Assembly (NCBI GenBank): GCA_902168115.1
Contig: CABHPB010000148.1
Coordinates: forward strand, 54,124 to 118,123
Source of the DNA: an uncultured Methylopila sp.
GTDB taxonomy: Bacteria; Pseudomonadota; Alphaproteobacteria; Rhizobiales; Methylopilaceae
Length of the DNA: 64,000 nucleotides
Reading direction: 5' to 3'
Of the stretch, positions 14,441-22,246 are shown piece after piece. The notes below the pieces were generated by a model. The model made no database searches and was not told where the DNA came from. It saw only the letters and a list, made by a program, of their open reading frames with translations. Position numbers and translations under genes: made by a program. The stretch's first letter is position 1, and each line of letters starts with the position of its first letter.

Positions 14441-15553
14441 ATGAACCTCACGAGTGACAACATCGCCCCCGCGCATCCGGCCGTGCTCGAGGCCCTCGCC
14501 GCCGCGAACAGCGGCCCGGCGCGCCCCTACGGCCACGACGACGAGAACGCGCGCGTCGAGGCGCTGCTGTCGGAGATCTTCGAGAAGCCGGTCGCGGCCT
14601 TCCTCGTTACGACGGGGACGGCGGCGAACGCCCTGTCGCTCGCCCAGATGACGCCGCCCTGGGGGGCCGTGATCGGCCATCGGGAAGCGCACGTCATGCA
14701 TGACGAATGCGGGGCCCCGGAGTTCTTCACCAACGGCGCCAAGATCGTCGGCGCGCCCGGTCCCGACGGCAAGCTGACGCCGGAGACGCTCGGCGCGCTG
14801 CTCGGCCGCGACTTCTGGACGCCGCCGACCCATGTCACCCCCGCCGCGCTGACGCTCAGCCAGGCGACAGAGGCCGGCACGGTCTATCGCCCCGCCGAAA
14901 TCGCCGCACTGTCCGAGATCGCGCGCGGACGCGGGCTGCGCGTTCACATGGACGGCGCGCGCTTCGCCAACGCGGTCGCCGCGACGCGGGCGCGCCCGGC
15001 CGATCTGACGTGGCGCGCCGGCGTCGAGGCGCTGTCCTTCGGCTTCACCAAGAACGGCGCGATGGCGGCCGAGGCGATCGTGCTGTTCGCGGACGATCTG
15101 GTCCAGAACCTCGCCGAGCGCCGCAAGCGCGGCGGCCACACCTGGTCGAAGGGCCGCTTCATCGCCGCACAGATCGCGGCTCTGCTCGAAGGCGGGCTGT
15201 GGCTCGACCTCGCGCGCTCGGCCAACGCCCGCGCCGCGGAGTTGACGCTCGGGCTGGAGGCGAGGGGGCTTCGCACCGCCTTCCCGGTCGAGGCGAACGA
15301 GGTGTTCGTGTGGCTGCCGGCCGCGCTCCATGAGGCGCTGAAGGAGCGGGGCGCGGGCTATTACGTCTGGACGAGCGAGTCGATCGATCCCAGCCGCGCC
15401 GGCCGCGACGGCGAGGTGATCGCGCGCATGATCGCCTCCTTCGCGACGACGAGCGCCGACGTCCAGGCGGCGCTCGCCGAGATCGACGCCGCGCAGGCCG
15501 CGTCGTCCCCACGAAAAAGGGCGCCCCGACCGCTCGGGACGCCCCTGTTCTGA
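14441..15553 (+). CDS. ltaE: Low-specificity L-threonine aldolase / beta-eliminating lyase family
   Basis: This PLP enzyme is expected to cleave L-threonine or L-allo-threonine to glycine and acetaldehyde. It has 370 aa. The start M-N-L-T-S-D-N matches the family N-terminus. The cofactor-binding aspartate is in [10 protein letters not shown] and the Schiff-base lysine is K204 in G-F-T-K-N-G. The motif [10 protein letters not shown] phosphate-binding loop is near residue 57. The last codons overlap a strong inverted repeat that serves as terminator for the opposing hsp20 gene, which adds a basic R-K-R-A-P-R tail. Substrate preference cannot be read from sequence. Confidence 0.88.
   Translation: MNLTSDNIAPAHPAVLEALAAANSGPARPYGHDDENARVEALLSEIFEKPVAAFLVTTGTAANALSLAQMTPPWGAVIGHREAHVMHDECGAPEFFTNGAKIVGAPGPDGKLTPETLGALLGRDFWTPPTHVTPAALTLSQATEAGTVYRPAEIAALSEIARGRGLRVHMDGARFANAVAATRARPADLTWRAGVEALSFGFTKNGAMAAEAIVLFADDLVQNLAERRKRGGHTWSKGRFIAAQIAALLEGGLWLDLARSANARAAELTLGLEARGLRTAFPVEANEVFVWLPAALHEALKERGAGYYVWTSESIDPSRAGRDGEVIARMIASFATTSADVQAALAEIDAAQAASSPRKRAPRPLGTPLF
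15514..15544 (-). terminator. Intrinsic terminator of hsp20, embedded in the aldolase coding end
   Basis: An 11-bp stem (15519-15529 with 15534-15544, one G-U pair) and a 4-base loop are followed on the minus strand by five T (15518-15514). It lies about 29 bases after the hsp20 stop codon and inside the last codons of the opposing aldolase gene. Confidence 0.8.
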
Positions 15554-15572
15554 CGACGTAGACGACGAAGCG

Positions 15573-16046
15573 TCAGGCGGCCTGCTTCTCGACGGCCTTG
15601 GCGTCGATCGCGGCCGGCTGCGCGCCGGAGCCGATCGGAATGACGCGCGGCTTCTTGGCCTCCGGGACCTCGCGCACGAGGTCGATGTGGAGAAGGCCGT
15701 TTTCGAGGCTCGCGCCGGTCACCTGAACGTGGTCGGCGAGCTGGAAGCGTCGCTCGAACGCGCGGCCGGCGATGCCCTGGTGGAGCACCTCGGACTTCCT
15801 GTCCTCGGCGGCCTTCTCGCCGCGCACCGTGAGCGCGTTCTCCTTGACCTCGATGCCGAGGTCCTTCTCGCCGAAGCCCGCCACCGCGACGGTGATGCGA
15901 TAGGCGTTCTCGTCGGTGCGCTCGATGTTGTAGGGCGGGTAGCCGGGGGACGCGTTCTCGCCGCCCGCGACGCTGTCGAGCAGCGAGAACAGGCGGTCGA
16001 AGCCGACGGTCGAGCGATAAAGCGGGGTGAGATCGTAGTGGCGCAT
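15573..16046 (-). CDS. Small heat-shock protein, Hsp20/alpha-crystallin family
   Basis: This is an ATP-independent holdase that binds unfolding proteins in the cytoplasm. I chose the ATG at 16044-16046 (M-R-H-Y-D-L-T-P-L-Y-R-S), because AGGAGG (plus-strand 16055-16060) sits 8 bases ahead of it. The 157-aa protein has the N-terminal F-D-R-L-F motif, the Y-P-P-Y-N-I-E start of the alpha-crystallin domain at about residue 36, and the G-x-L dyad in S-L-E-N-G-L-L-H-I near 112. The leader is multi-hairpin and ROSE-like (separate entry), which predicts translation control by temperature. A second family member is at 59371-59826. Confidence 0.95.
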   Translation of the reverse strand: MRHYDLTPLYRSTVGFDRLFSLLDSVAGGENASPGYPPYNIERTDENAYRITVAVAGFGEKDLGIEVKENALTVRGEKAAEDRKSEVLHQGIAGRAFERRFQLADHVQVTGASLENGLLHIDLVREVPEAKKPRVIPIGSGAQPAAIDAKAVEKQAA

Positions 16047-16138
16047 TCTGGTATCCTCCTGAAGGAAGCGACACATGGGCGGCCCGCCGTGACGGCCGGG
16101 CCGAATTACGCAACGATCGCAGCCGTTTGGCCTGCGAT
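16047..16138 (-). promoter_or_regulatory. ROSE-like RNA thermometer candidate in the hsp20 5' leader
   Basis: On the minus strand the leader can form three consecutive hairpins. The first is at 16138-16116 (ATCGCA arms). The second, G+C-rich, is at 16102-16081. The third is small and places CUUCC opposite GGAGG of the Shine-Dalgarno. The last one includes UCGCU (16071-16067), matching the U-U/C-G-C-U anti-SD block of ROSE elements. ROSE leaders are established before hsp20 genes in Rhizobiales. The fold was done by eye only. Confidence 0.55.
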
Positions 16139-16159
16139 GACCTTGAGATGGTGAGGCCG

Positions 16160-17302
16160 ATGGCGCCGTTCAAGCCCATGTCTTCGAGGCTCACGTCTCC
16201 AAGGCCGATGGCGACCGCGCGCAACGCGCTAGCCGGCGGCCGCGCCGGGGCGGCGCTGTCGTCGGCTGCGAAGCGCGCGAACCTTCTGCTCGACGCGCTG
16301 ATCGGCAAGCCCGAGCCGGAGGAGGACCGCACGCCGACCTTCCGCCCGGCGCGCGAGGGGCTTGTCGCCGCGCCCGGCGTGCCGTTTCCCGCCGGCGTCA
16401 GGAACCGGACGATCACGACGGTGGACGGGGTCAACCTCCGCGGCGCCTTCTGGCGGCCGGAAGGGGCGGCGCGCGGCACGGTGTGCCTGTTCCAGGGGCG
16501 CGCCGAATTCGTCGAGAAGTACGGCGAGGTGGTCGAGGACCTGCTGAAGCGCGGTTTCGCCGTCGCGACCTTCGACTGGCGCGGGCAGGGCGGCTCCGAC
16601 CGGCTCGCCCGCAATCCGCTCAAGGGCCATGTCGGCGATTTCGGCGACTATCGCGCCGACGCCGAGGCGATGATGCGCCATCTCGCCTTCGCCAGCTGTC
16701 CGCCGCCCTTCTTCGCGCTGTCGCATTCGGCGTCGGCGCCGGTCGTGGTCGCGCTCGCGGCGCGCCAGCCGCAATGGTTCGAGCGGATCGTGCTGGTCGC
16801 CCCGATGATCGGCCTGCCGCTCGACCGCGTCGAATTTTTCGCCCGCGGTCTCGCGACCGGGCTCGGCAGCGTCGGCTTCTCCTCGTCCTACATCCCGAGC
16901 GGCAGCAACCGGATCCTCGCGCTGAAGCCGTTCGAGAAAAACCGCGTGACGTCGGACCAGACGCGTTACGCGCAGGCGCAGTCGATCCTCGCCGCGGCGC
17001 CCGATCTCGGGATCGGGTCGCCGACGATCGGCTGGGTCCATTCGGCCTTCAGGGCGATGACCGCGACGGCGCTGCCGGGCGTGCCCGAATCGTTCCGCGT
17101 TCCGACGCTGGTGCTGAGCGCAGCGCTCGACCGGATCGTCGATCCGCGCGCCAGCGACCGCTTCGCCACACGCATCCGCGGCGGCGGGCATCTGCTGGTC
17201 CGCGGCTCGCGCCACGAGATCATGATGGAGCGGGACGAAATCCGCGACATGTTCTGGGCGGCCTTCGACGCCTTCATGCCCGGCGCGAAGACGCTGGCCT
17301 GA
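16160..17302 (+). CDS. Alpha/beta hydrolase (lysophospholipase / monoacylglycerol lipase-like)
   Basis: This is a serine hydrolase of about 380 aa. The core starts with V-N-L-R-G-A-F-W-R-P-E. The oxyanion region is F-Q-G-R-A-E-F-V-E-K-Y, followed by F-D-W-R-G-Q-G-G-S-D, typical of PldB-like lysophospholipases. The nucleophile elbow reads L-S-H-S-A-S-A-P instead of the usual G-H-S-M-G. The acid is probably in L-S-A-A-L-D-R-I-V-D and the histidine in G-S-R-H-E-I. The start is uncertain: ATGs at 16127, 16148, 16160, 16178 and 16208 are all in frame, and I chose 16160 for the upstream GGTGAGG. The 5' end abuts the divergent hsp20 leader. Substrate unknown. Confidence 0.8.
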   Translation: MAPFKPMSSRLTSPRPMATARNALAGGRAGAALSSAAKRANLLLDALIGKPEPEEDRTPTFRPAREGLVAAPGVPFPAGVRNRTITTVDGVNLRGAFWRPEGAARGTVCLFQGRAEFVEKYGEVVEDLLKRGFAVATFDWRGQGGSDRLARNPLKGHVGDFGDYRADAEAMMRHLAFASCPPPFFALSHSASAPVVVALAARQPQWFERIVLVAPMIGLPLDRVEFFARGLATGLGSVGFSSSYIPSGSNRILALKPFEKNRVTSDQTRYAQAQSILAAAPDLGIGSPTIGWVHSAFRAMTATALPGVPESFRVPTLVLSAALDRIVDPRASDRFATRIRGGGHLLVRGSRHEIMMERDEIRDMFWAAFDAFMPGAKTLA

Positions 17303-17309
17303 CGGGCGG

Positions 17310-18095
17310 TCAGCCGCGGGCGAGGAGCTCCATCGCCGCCTCGTGCACGCGCCTGTCGCCGGCCGCGATGATGCGCCCGCCATTGGTCGCCGGCTGGCCG
17401 TCCCAGGTCGTGACGATTCCGCCGGCGCCCTCGACGATCGGGATCAGCGCCGTGATGTCAAACGGCTTGAGGTCGGCCTCGACGACCAGGTCGAGATGGC
17501 CGGCGGCGAGCATGGCGTAGGCGTAGCAGTCGCCGCCCCAGCGCATCTGCCTCACCGCGCCCGCCACGCGGTCGAAGGCCGTGCGTTCGCCTTCGTCGAA
17601 CATCGAGGGCGTCGTCGACAGCAGCATGGCGTCATCGAGCCCCGCACAGGCGCGCGCCCGCAGCCGGCGCGTCCCGTTGCGGCCGCGATAGCTGGCCGAG
17701 CGGCCGTCGCCGAAGAATTTCTCGCCGATGAAGGGCTGGTGCATCATCCCGTAGCAGGGAGACCCGCCGCGGGTCAGGCCGATCAGCGTGCCCCACACCG
17801 GCAGCCCGAGGATGAACGACTTGGTGCCGTCGATCGGGTCGAGCACCCAGACATATTCCGAGTCCGTCGCGACGTCGTCGAACTCCTCGCCGATGACGCC
17901 GTGGCGCGGGAACGTCCGGCGGATCAATTCCCGCATCACGCTCTCGGCCGCCTTGTCCGCTGCGGTGACCGGGTCGAAGCCCCGCGGCGAGCGCTTGTCC
18001 TCGACGGAGAGCGCGGTGCGGAAGAAGGGCAGGATCGCTTCGCCCGAGGCGTCGGCGAGGCGGTCGACGAAGGCGGCGAAATCGACTGCGGTCAT
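17310..18095 (-). CDS. hisN: Inositol monophosphatase-family histidinol-phosphatase
   Basis: It probably dephosphorylates L-histidinol phosphate in histidine synthesis; some relatives act on inositol phosphates. The 261-aa protein carries the metal-binding signatures G-E-E-F, D-P-I-D-G-T-K-S-F near residue 82, and the C-terminal G-G-D-C-Y-A-Y-A-M-L-A-A-G-H-L-D-L-V-V-E. The K-S-F variant after D-G-T is common in the HisN branch, whereas SuhB-type enzymes usually have T-N-F. It is convergent with the hydrolase gene (7 bases). The region upstream contains a strong hairpin and an MmgR/suhB-like sRNA transcribed in the opposite direction. Confidence 0.85.
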   Translation of the reverse strand: MTAVDFAAFVDRLADASGEAILPFFRTALSVEDKRSPRGFDPVTAADKAAESVMRELIRRTFPRHGVIGEEFDDVATDSEYVWVLDPIDGTKSFILGLPVWGTLIGLTRGGSPCYGMMHQPFIGEKFFGDGRSASYRGRNGTRRLRARACAGLDDAMLLSTTPSMFDEGERTAFDRVAGAVRQMRWGGDCYAYAMLAAGHLDLVVEADLKPFDITALIPIVEGAGGIVTTWDGQPATNGGRIIAAGDRRVHEAAMELLARG

Positions 18096-18206
18096 GCGTC
18101 CGTCCTACAAGCGTATCCGCGACGATCAGATCACGCGACGTTTCGGACATCGCCTACCGGAGACGGCGGGCGCCGTCCAACGCATTGCCCGATAAGCCAA
18201 AAAGAA

Positions 18207-18244
18207 ATCGCCGGATTGTGCGACAGGCCGTCGCATCCGGCGAT
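18207..18244. repeat. Long inverted repeat upstream of hisN
   Basis: The arms ATCGCCGGA...TCCGGCGAT plus inner TGCGAC/GTCGCA make a 15-bp stem with one 3-base bulge and a 5-base loop. On the minus strand the stem is followed by TTTCTTTTT, so it may terminate transcription coming from the amidohydrolase gene at 18486. It could instead be a leader structure for hisN. Confidence 0.55.
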
Positions 18245-18309
18245 TAAAAGATTTTGCCCTTGCTTTTTGTGCAGCGCGGCCGCATCTTTTTGCAGCGCGG
18301 CATTGCGAT

Positions 18310-18391
18310 CTTCTGATCGTTCTGTCGCTGCCCTCCTTGGGCGTTTCCTCCCTAGACTTGGGCCGTTCGCTTCGTGCGGACGGCCTTTTTT
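18310..18391 (+). ncRNA. mmgR: MmgR/suhB-family small RNA candidate
   Basis: The element has a short hairpin (GCCC/GGGC arms, 18330-18342), a single-stranded stretch containing TTTCCTCCCT (18344-18353), and a terminator with a 10-bp stem (18361-18385) and six T. This order and the conserved pyrimidine 10-mer are the hallmarks I recall for the alphaproteobacterial suhB/MmgR (alpha-r8) sRNA family, about 77 nt in Sinorhizobium. That family was named for its position near suhB-type inositol monophosphatase genes, and here it lies just upstream of, and opposite to, such a gene. The 5' end is estimated. GCAGCGCGGC is repeated at 18271 and 18292 just upstream. Confidence 0.7.
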
Positions 18392-18485
18392 CTTGGTTTT
18401 CTGTCCAGGCGGGCGGACATTGGCGGGCCGCCGCGCCTTTTGCAAGGATTTTTCTATCATACGATCGACGCAGCGGACTGCGGCG

Positions 18486-19379
18486 TCATTCCGCCGCTGC
18501 GCGCACGCTGCCGAGAGAGCCGAACGGCGCCGTCGCGATGCGCTCCACGACCCCCGCCAGCCGTGTGACGAACGCATCGAAATCCGGTCGCTTCGCGTGC
18601 CGCTGCTCGTCCATGTAGATCGCGCGGTTGATCTCGATCTGCAGCGCGTGCAGGTCGCTCGCCGGCGCGCCGTAGTGCTCGGTGATGTAGCCGCCGGCGT
18701 AGGGCCGGTTGCGGGTCGTCTCGAGTCCGAGGCTGCGGAACTCGTGCTCCACGAAATCGACGATCGCGGGCGAGCAGCTCGCGCCGTAGCGGTCGCCGAG
18801 CACGATGTCGGCGCGGGCGCGCTCGTCGCGCGCGAGGCCGACGGACGGCATCGAGTGGCAGTCGATGAGCAGCGCGATCCCGTGCGAGCGGTAGGCGCGC
18901 GCGACGAGACGCTTCAGCGCGCGGTGATAGGGCTTGTAGATGCTCTCGATTCGCTCCAGCGCCTCGCTGACCGGCAGACGCGCGCCATAGATCTCCTGCG
19001 CCTCGCCGACGATGCGCGCGATCGTGCCGAGCCCCCCAGCGACGCGCAGGGACCTCGTATTGGCGAAGGGCGGCAGCCGGCCGTCGAACATCCGCGGGTC
19101 GAGTTCATAGGGCTCGCGGTTGACGTCGAGGAAGGCGCGGGGGAAATGAGCCCGCATCAACGGGGCCCCGAAGGACGGCGCGCTGGCGAACAGCTCGTCG
19201 ACGAAAGCGTCCTCGGACCGCCGCAGCGCGCGGGGGTCGAGACGGGAGGACGCAAGGAAGCTCGCAGGATAGCGCGCGCCCGAATGCGGCGAGTTGAACA
19301 CGACCGGAGAGGCGCGCTCGACAGGCTCGAGAATGTCGAAGGCCGGCTCGATTTCGCCCGCGGTCTTCCAGGCCGTCAC
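18486..19379 (-). CDS. N-formylglutamate amidohydrolase family protein
   Basis: The family hydrolyses N-formyl-L-glutamate in histidine degradation, but many homologues outside hut operons are uncharacterised. Zinc-type hydrolase motifs are visible: N-S-P-H-S-G-A-R-Y-P near the N-terminus and L-L-I-D-C-H-S-M-P in the middle. I favour the GTG at 19377-19379 because GGAGG lies 10 bases ahead of it; an ATG at 19424 would add 15 poorly conserved residues. No hut genes are nearby. The gene precedes cpdR divergently, an arrangement I recall from other Rhizobiales. Confidence 0.85.
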   Translation of the reverse strand: MTAWKTAGEIEPAFDILEPVERASPVVFNSPHSGARYPASFLASSRLDPRALRRSEDAFVDELFASAPSFGAPLMRAHFPRAFLDVNREPYELDPRMFDGRLPPFANTRSLRVAGGLGTIARIVGEAQEIYGARLPVSEALERIESIYKPYHRALKRLVARAYRSHGIALLIDCHSMPSVGLARDERARADIVLGDRYGASCSPAIVDFVEHEFRSLGLETTRNRPYAGGYITEHYGAPASDLHALQIEINRAIYMDEQRHAKRPDFDAFVTRLAGVVERIATAPFGSLGSVRAAAE

Positions 19380-19539
19380 GCGTGCTGATCCTCCGTTAAC
19401 CGGCTCCGGTCCAAGACGGAGCATCGCCCATCGCGGACGCCCATGTCCATCGCCCGCAGGTGCGAAACGATCTGTTTACCTTGATCGCGCCTTATGAAAT
19501 GAATCGTCCCCGCATGGGACAATTGAGAGTCGCAATCCC

Positions 19540-19908
19540 GTGAATCCGAGCTCGAAGATCCTTCTCGCCGAAGACGACGACGATATGCGCCGGTTCCTCG
19601 TGAGGGCGCTGGAGAACGCCGGTCATTCGGTGGTCGCCTTCGACAACGGCCTGTCAGCCTATCATCGTCTGCGCGAAGAGCCGTTCGAACTGTTGCTCAC
19701 CGACATCGTGATGCCGGAGATGGACGGGATCGAGCTCGCGCGCCGCGCGACACAGCTCGATCCGGACATCAAGGTGATGTTCATCACGGGCTTCGCCGCG
19801 GTCGCGCTCAACCCCGACTCGCAGACGCCCAAGGACGCCAAGATCCTGTCGAAGCCGTTTCACCTGCGCGAGCTGGTGAGCGAAGTCGACAAGCTGCTCG
19901 CGGCCTGA
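19540..19908 (+). CDS. cpdR: Single-domain response regulator CpdR
   Basis: CpdR, when unphosphorylated, helps localise and prime ClpXP for degradation of CtrA and other cell-cycle proteins. The 122-aa protein is a receiver domain only: acidic pocket E11-D14, phosphoacceptor D55 in L-L-L-T-D-I-V-M-P-E-M-D-G, T83 and K105 in S-K-P-F-H. The sequence F-I-T-G-F-A-A-V-A-L-N-P is very close to known CpdR proteins. The start codon is GTG; an upstream ATG at 19514 runs into a stop. Its partner RcdA is also in this window (49407). The phosphorelay (CckA-ChpT) is not in view. Confidence 0.92.
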   Translation: MNPSSKILLAEDDDDMRRFLVRALENAGHSVVAFDNGLSAYHRLREEPFELLLTDIVMPEMDGIELARRATQLDPDIKVMFITGFAAVALNPDSQTPKDAKILSKPFHLRELVSEVDKLLAA

Positions 19909-19948
19909 ACTGCTCCAGCTGACCCCAAGGGACCTCGTCCCGCCCGCG

Positions 19949-20131
19949 ATGATCGCGGGCGCGCTCCTGCTGTGGGCGACGGGCCTGCCCGACCGCTGGG
20001 GATTCGTCGGCGCCAGCCAGGGCCTCGGGCTCGGCGCGGCGATCTGCGCGCCGATGTGGCTGCTTTCTCTCTACCGCCGGGCGCGCGCGGGCCGCGCCGA
20101 AGCCGAAGATCCCGACGATCTCCCACGCTGA
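19949..20131 (+). CDS. Small putative membrane protein, 60 aa
   Basis: This short ORF lies between cpdR and tRNA-Val. Residues about 1-12 and 17-40 are hydrophobic, so it could be a two-span membrane peptide. A basic and acidic tail follows. No Shine-Dalgarno is clear, and an in-frame non-ATG start further upstream is possible. I do not recognise a family. It may be co-transcribed with cpdR (40 bases apart). Confidence 0.4.
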   Translation: MIAGALLLWATGLPDRWGFVGASQGLGLGAAICAPMWLLSLYRRARAGRAEAEDPDDLPR

Positions 20132-20216
20132 TCGCAGAGCCGCTTGCGGCGCCCGGATCGATCCGCTATAGCCCGCGGACGTCGCCGGAACGTCCCGCTC
20201 CGGCGACCCGAATTTC

Positions 20217-20291
20217 GGGCGTGTAGCTCAGCGGGAGAGCACTACCTTGACATGGTAGGGGTCACAGGTTCGATCCCTGTCACGCCCACCA
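20217..20291 (+). tRNA. tRNA-Val (GAC anticodon)
   Basis: The acceptor stem GGGCGTG pairs with CACGCCC, the anticodon stem is CTACC/GGTAG with loop TTGACAT (anticodon GAC), and the T-arm reads ACAGG-TTCGATC-CCTGT. The CCA end is encoded. An intrinsic terminator follows 10 bases later. Confidence 0.97.
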
Positions 20292-20300
20292 CTTCCAATG

Positions 20301-20336
20301 AAAAAAGGGTCCGGCCGATGGCCGGACCCTTTTTTC
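20301..20336 (+). terminator. Intrinsic terminator after tRNA-Val
   Basis: A near-perfect stem of GGGTCCGGCC with GGCCGGACCC around GAT is flanked by six A on the left and six T on the right. It can therefore also stop minus-strand transcripts. Confidence 0.9.
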
Positions 20337-20360
20337 TTGTCCCGGTCCGACGGCCCAGCG

Positions 20361-21365
20361 TCACTCGGCCTCGGCGGTCTCCGCGGCGCGCGCCGCCAGC
20401 GGCGCCGAGGCCGGCTTCAGCGATTCGAGGAAGCGCTTCAGCCTCAGCATCGAGTGCCGGCGGGAGACGCCCCTGAACCGGCGCGACAGCGCGTAGTTGT
20501 AGACCTCGCGGCAGACGTTCACCCGGCGCATATATTCGCCCAGCGGCATCGACTCGACGAAGTCGCCGAGCTCCTCGGCGGTCTTGAATTTCGAGCCGTC
20601 GATGAAGCTGTCTGTCGGAAACGCCTGATAGATCGTGTCGTTGGCGAAATAGATCGGCAGGCAGCCGCCCTGGATGCCCTGCCAGATCTTCTCCGTCACG
20701 TAATAGTCGGAGATGCAGTTCTCGTAGGCCAGCGTGAAGTTCGAGTGCGCGAGAAAGGCGTGCTTGGCGTCGAGCGCGCCCTTCATGTAGCGGCTCTCGC
20801 CTTCGGAGACGCCCTCGGGCCAGCCGCGACCGATCAGCCTCAGACGGCCGAGGCCGTGAAGCTCCAAAGCGAGGTTCTGGCGGGTGGCGTAGAGCGAGAT
20901 GCTCGAACCGTCGACCAGCGCGTCGAACTTCTTGAACGACGCCACGAAGGTGATCAGCTTGTCGGCGAACCCGACGTTCAGCTCGTCCGCATCGCGCAGC
21001 AGGCTCAGCGGCTGGCCTGTCGGGCCGTAATAGTAGTTGTCCGTGTAGATCAGCCCGCTATGCGCGTTGAAGATGAACAGCGGACAGGTCCGGGCGAAGT
21101 GCTTCGGATGCAGGAACTCCATGAACGTCGGCGTGACGTCGAAGAACGGCTCGTGCGTCCAGAGTATGTGGAACTTTCCGGGGCGTACGGCCTCAGGCTT
21201 GAAGAGGTACTTGCGCCGGCCGACGATGCAGTCGGCGTCATCCGGCGAATCCACGATCTCGACGCCTAGCTCGGCGAGCTTGCCGTCTTCCGCGAATGGC
21301 GTGCTGTCCATCGGATCGAGCCGAAAGATCCGGAGGGGGGCAGGCGCGCTGACTGTGTGTTCCAT
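20361..21365 (-). CDS. Glycosyltransferase family 10 (alpha-1,3-fucosyltransferase-like)
   Basis: GT10 enzymes transfer fucose from GDP-fucose to LPS or glycan acceptors. The 334-aa protein has the family's donor-binding signature at residues 210-240 (F-T-L-A-Y-E-N, then D-Y-Y-V-T-E-K-I-W, then G-G-C-L-P-I-Y-F). There is no signal peptide or membrane segment. No GDP-fucose synthesis genes (gmd, fcl) are in the window, so the donor must be made elsewhere or differ. It is isolated, between the tRNA-Val terminator and a receiver-domain gene, which suggests an insertion next to a tRNA; no integrase or repeat of the tRNA end was found. Specificity is unknown. Confidence 0.85.
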   Translation of the reverse strand: MEHTVSAPAPLRIFRLDPMDSTPFAEDGKLAELGVEIVDSPDDADCIVGRRKYLFKPEAVRPGKFHILWTHEPFFDVTPTFMEFLHPKHFARTCPLFIFNAHSGLIYTDNYYYGPTGQPLSLLRDADELNVGFADKLITFVASFKKFDALVDGSSISLYATRQNLALELHGLGRLRLIGRGWPEGVSEGESRYMKGALDAKHAFLAHSNFTLAYENCISDYYVTEKIWQGIQGGCLPIYFANDTIYQAFPTDSFIDGSKFKTAEELGDFVESMPLGEYMRRVNVCREVYNYALSRRFRGVSRRHSMLRLKRFLESLKPASAPLAARAAETAEAE

Positions 21366-21679
21366 CGACGATCAAACGTTAAAGCAAAGAAGTGGGGGGT
21401 GTCGTTCAAGCCGGCGGCAGGCGCAAGTCTGGGGCGGTACGGAACGCGACGCGGCGTGGATCGACATAGGCGATACGTAGTGCGGACGTCGTTTCCCGGC
21501 GACGCCACCTGTCGGTTGAGCGAAGCGTCGATCTGAGACCGACGGGTGCGTCTGCGCAATGGAAACCTTCGTCCGTGCGCCGTCCGGAATTGCGGGCGCG
21601 GCTTTGTGGTCACGGTTTTGCGCGCGGGACGTGAAACGCGGGGGATGGCGGCGCGCCGTCCGGACGCCCGAAGACCCGA
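21366..21679. other. Intergenic region without recognised features
   Basis: These 314 bases lie upstream of the GT10 gene and downstream of a receiver gene. I see no conserved ORF, RNA fold or strong promoter here. Confidence 0.5.
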
Positions 21680-22114
21680 TCAGGCCGCGTCGCCCGCGTC
21701 GACCTGATCGGATGGCGAGACGGACAGCTTGAGGCAGCGCGGCGGCGTATCGGAGGCGTCGCCGGCGAGCCGCTTGTGCAGGAAGTCGAGCGCCGCGCGC
21801 ACGCCGGACGCCGTGTAGGGCTTCTCGATCACCCCCAGCGAGCCGTCGAGGCCGCTCGGCAGCATGTCGGCGTTGGCCGTCGTAAACAGCACGGCGACGC
21901 CCGCCTCGCCCGCCTCGCGGGCGACGTCGAGCCCGGTCAGTCCGTCCATCAGCCTGAGGTCGACGAGCGCGAGGTCGATGTCGGAGGAGCGAAGCAGTGC
22001 GACGGCCGTGTCGCGGTCAGCGGCGAGGCCGACGAGGTCGTGCCCGGCTTCCGTCACCACCGGCGCGAGCCCGCCAGCGATAATCATGTCGTCTTCGACG
22101 ATCAGAACCCGCAC
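21680..22114 (-). CDS. Stand-alone response-regulator receiver protein
   Basis: The 144-aa protein is a CheY-like receiver with acidic residues E7-D9, phosphoacceptor D52 in L-A-L-V-D-L-R-L-M-D-G and K98 in I-E-K-P-Y. A roughly 30-residue polar C-terminal tail has no DNA-binding motif. The V-D-L-R-L form is common in receivers fed by HWE/PAS histidine kinases in Rhizobiales, but no kinase gene is adjacent, so its partner is unknown. Confidence 0.85.
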   Translation of the reverse strand: MRVLIVEDDMIIAGGLAPVVTEAGHDLVGLAADRDTAVALLRSSDIDLALVDLRLMDGLTGLDVAREAGEAGVAVLFTTANADMLPSGLDGSLGVIEKPYTASGVRAALDFLHKRLAGDASDTPPRCLKLSVSPSDQVDAGDAA

Positions 22115-22246
22115 CCGCTGTCCCCGAATCGTTTCCCCGCCCGATCCTTAACGGGCGGGGGCGGGGGGCGCCACGCGCCGAGCCGCCGCATTGCCCCGCC
22201 AAACGGATTGTGAACGCCGCGCCGACGCGCGCCGCCGGACGGCCGC

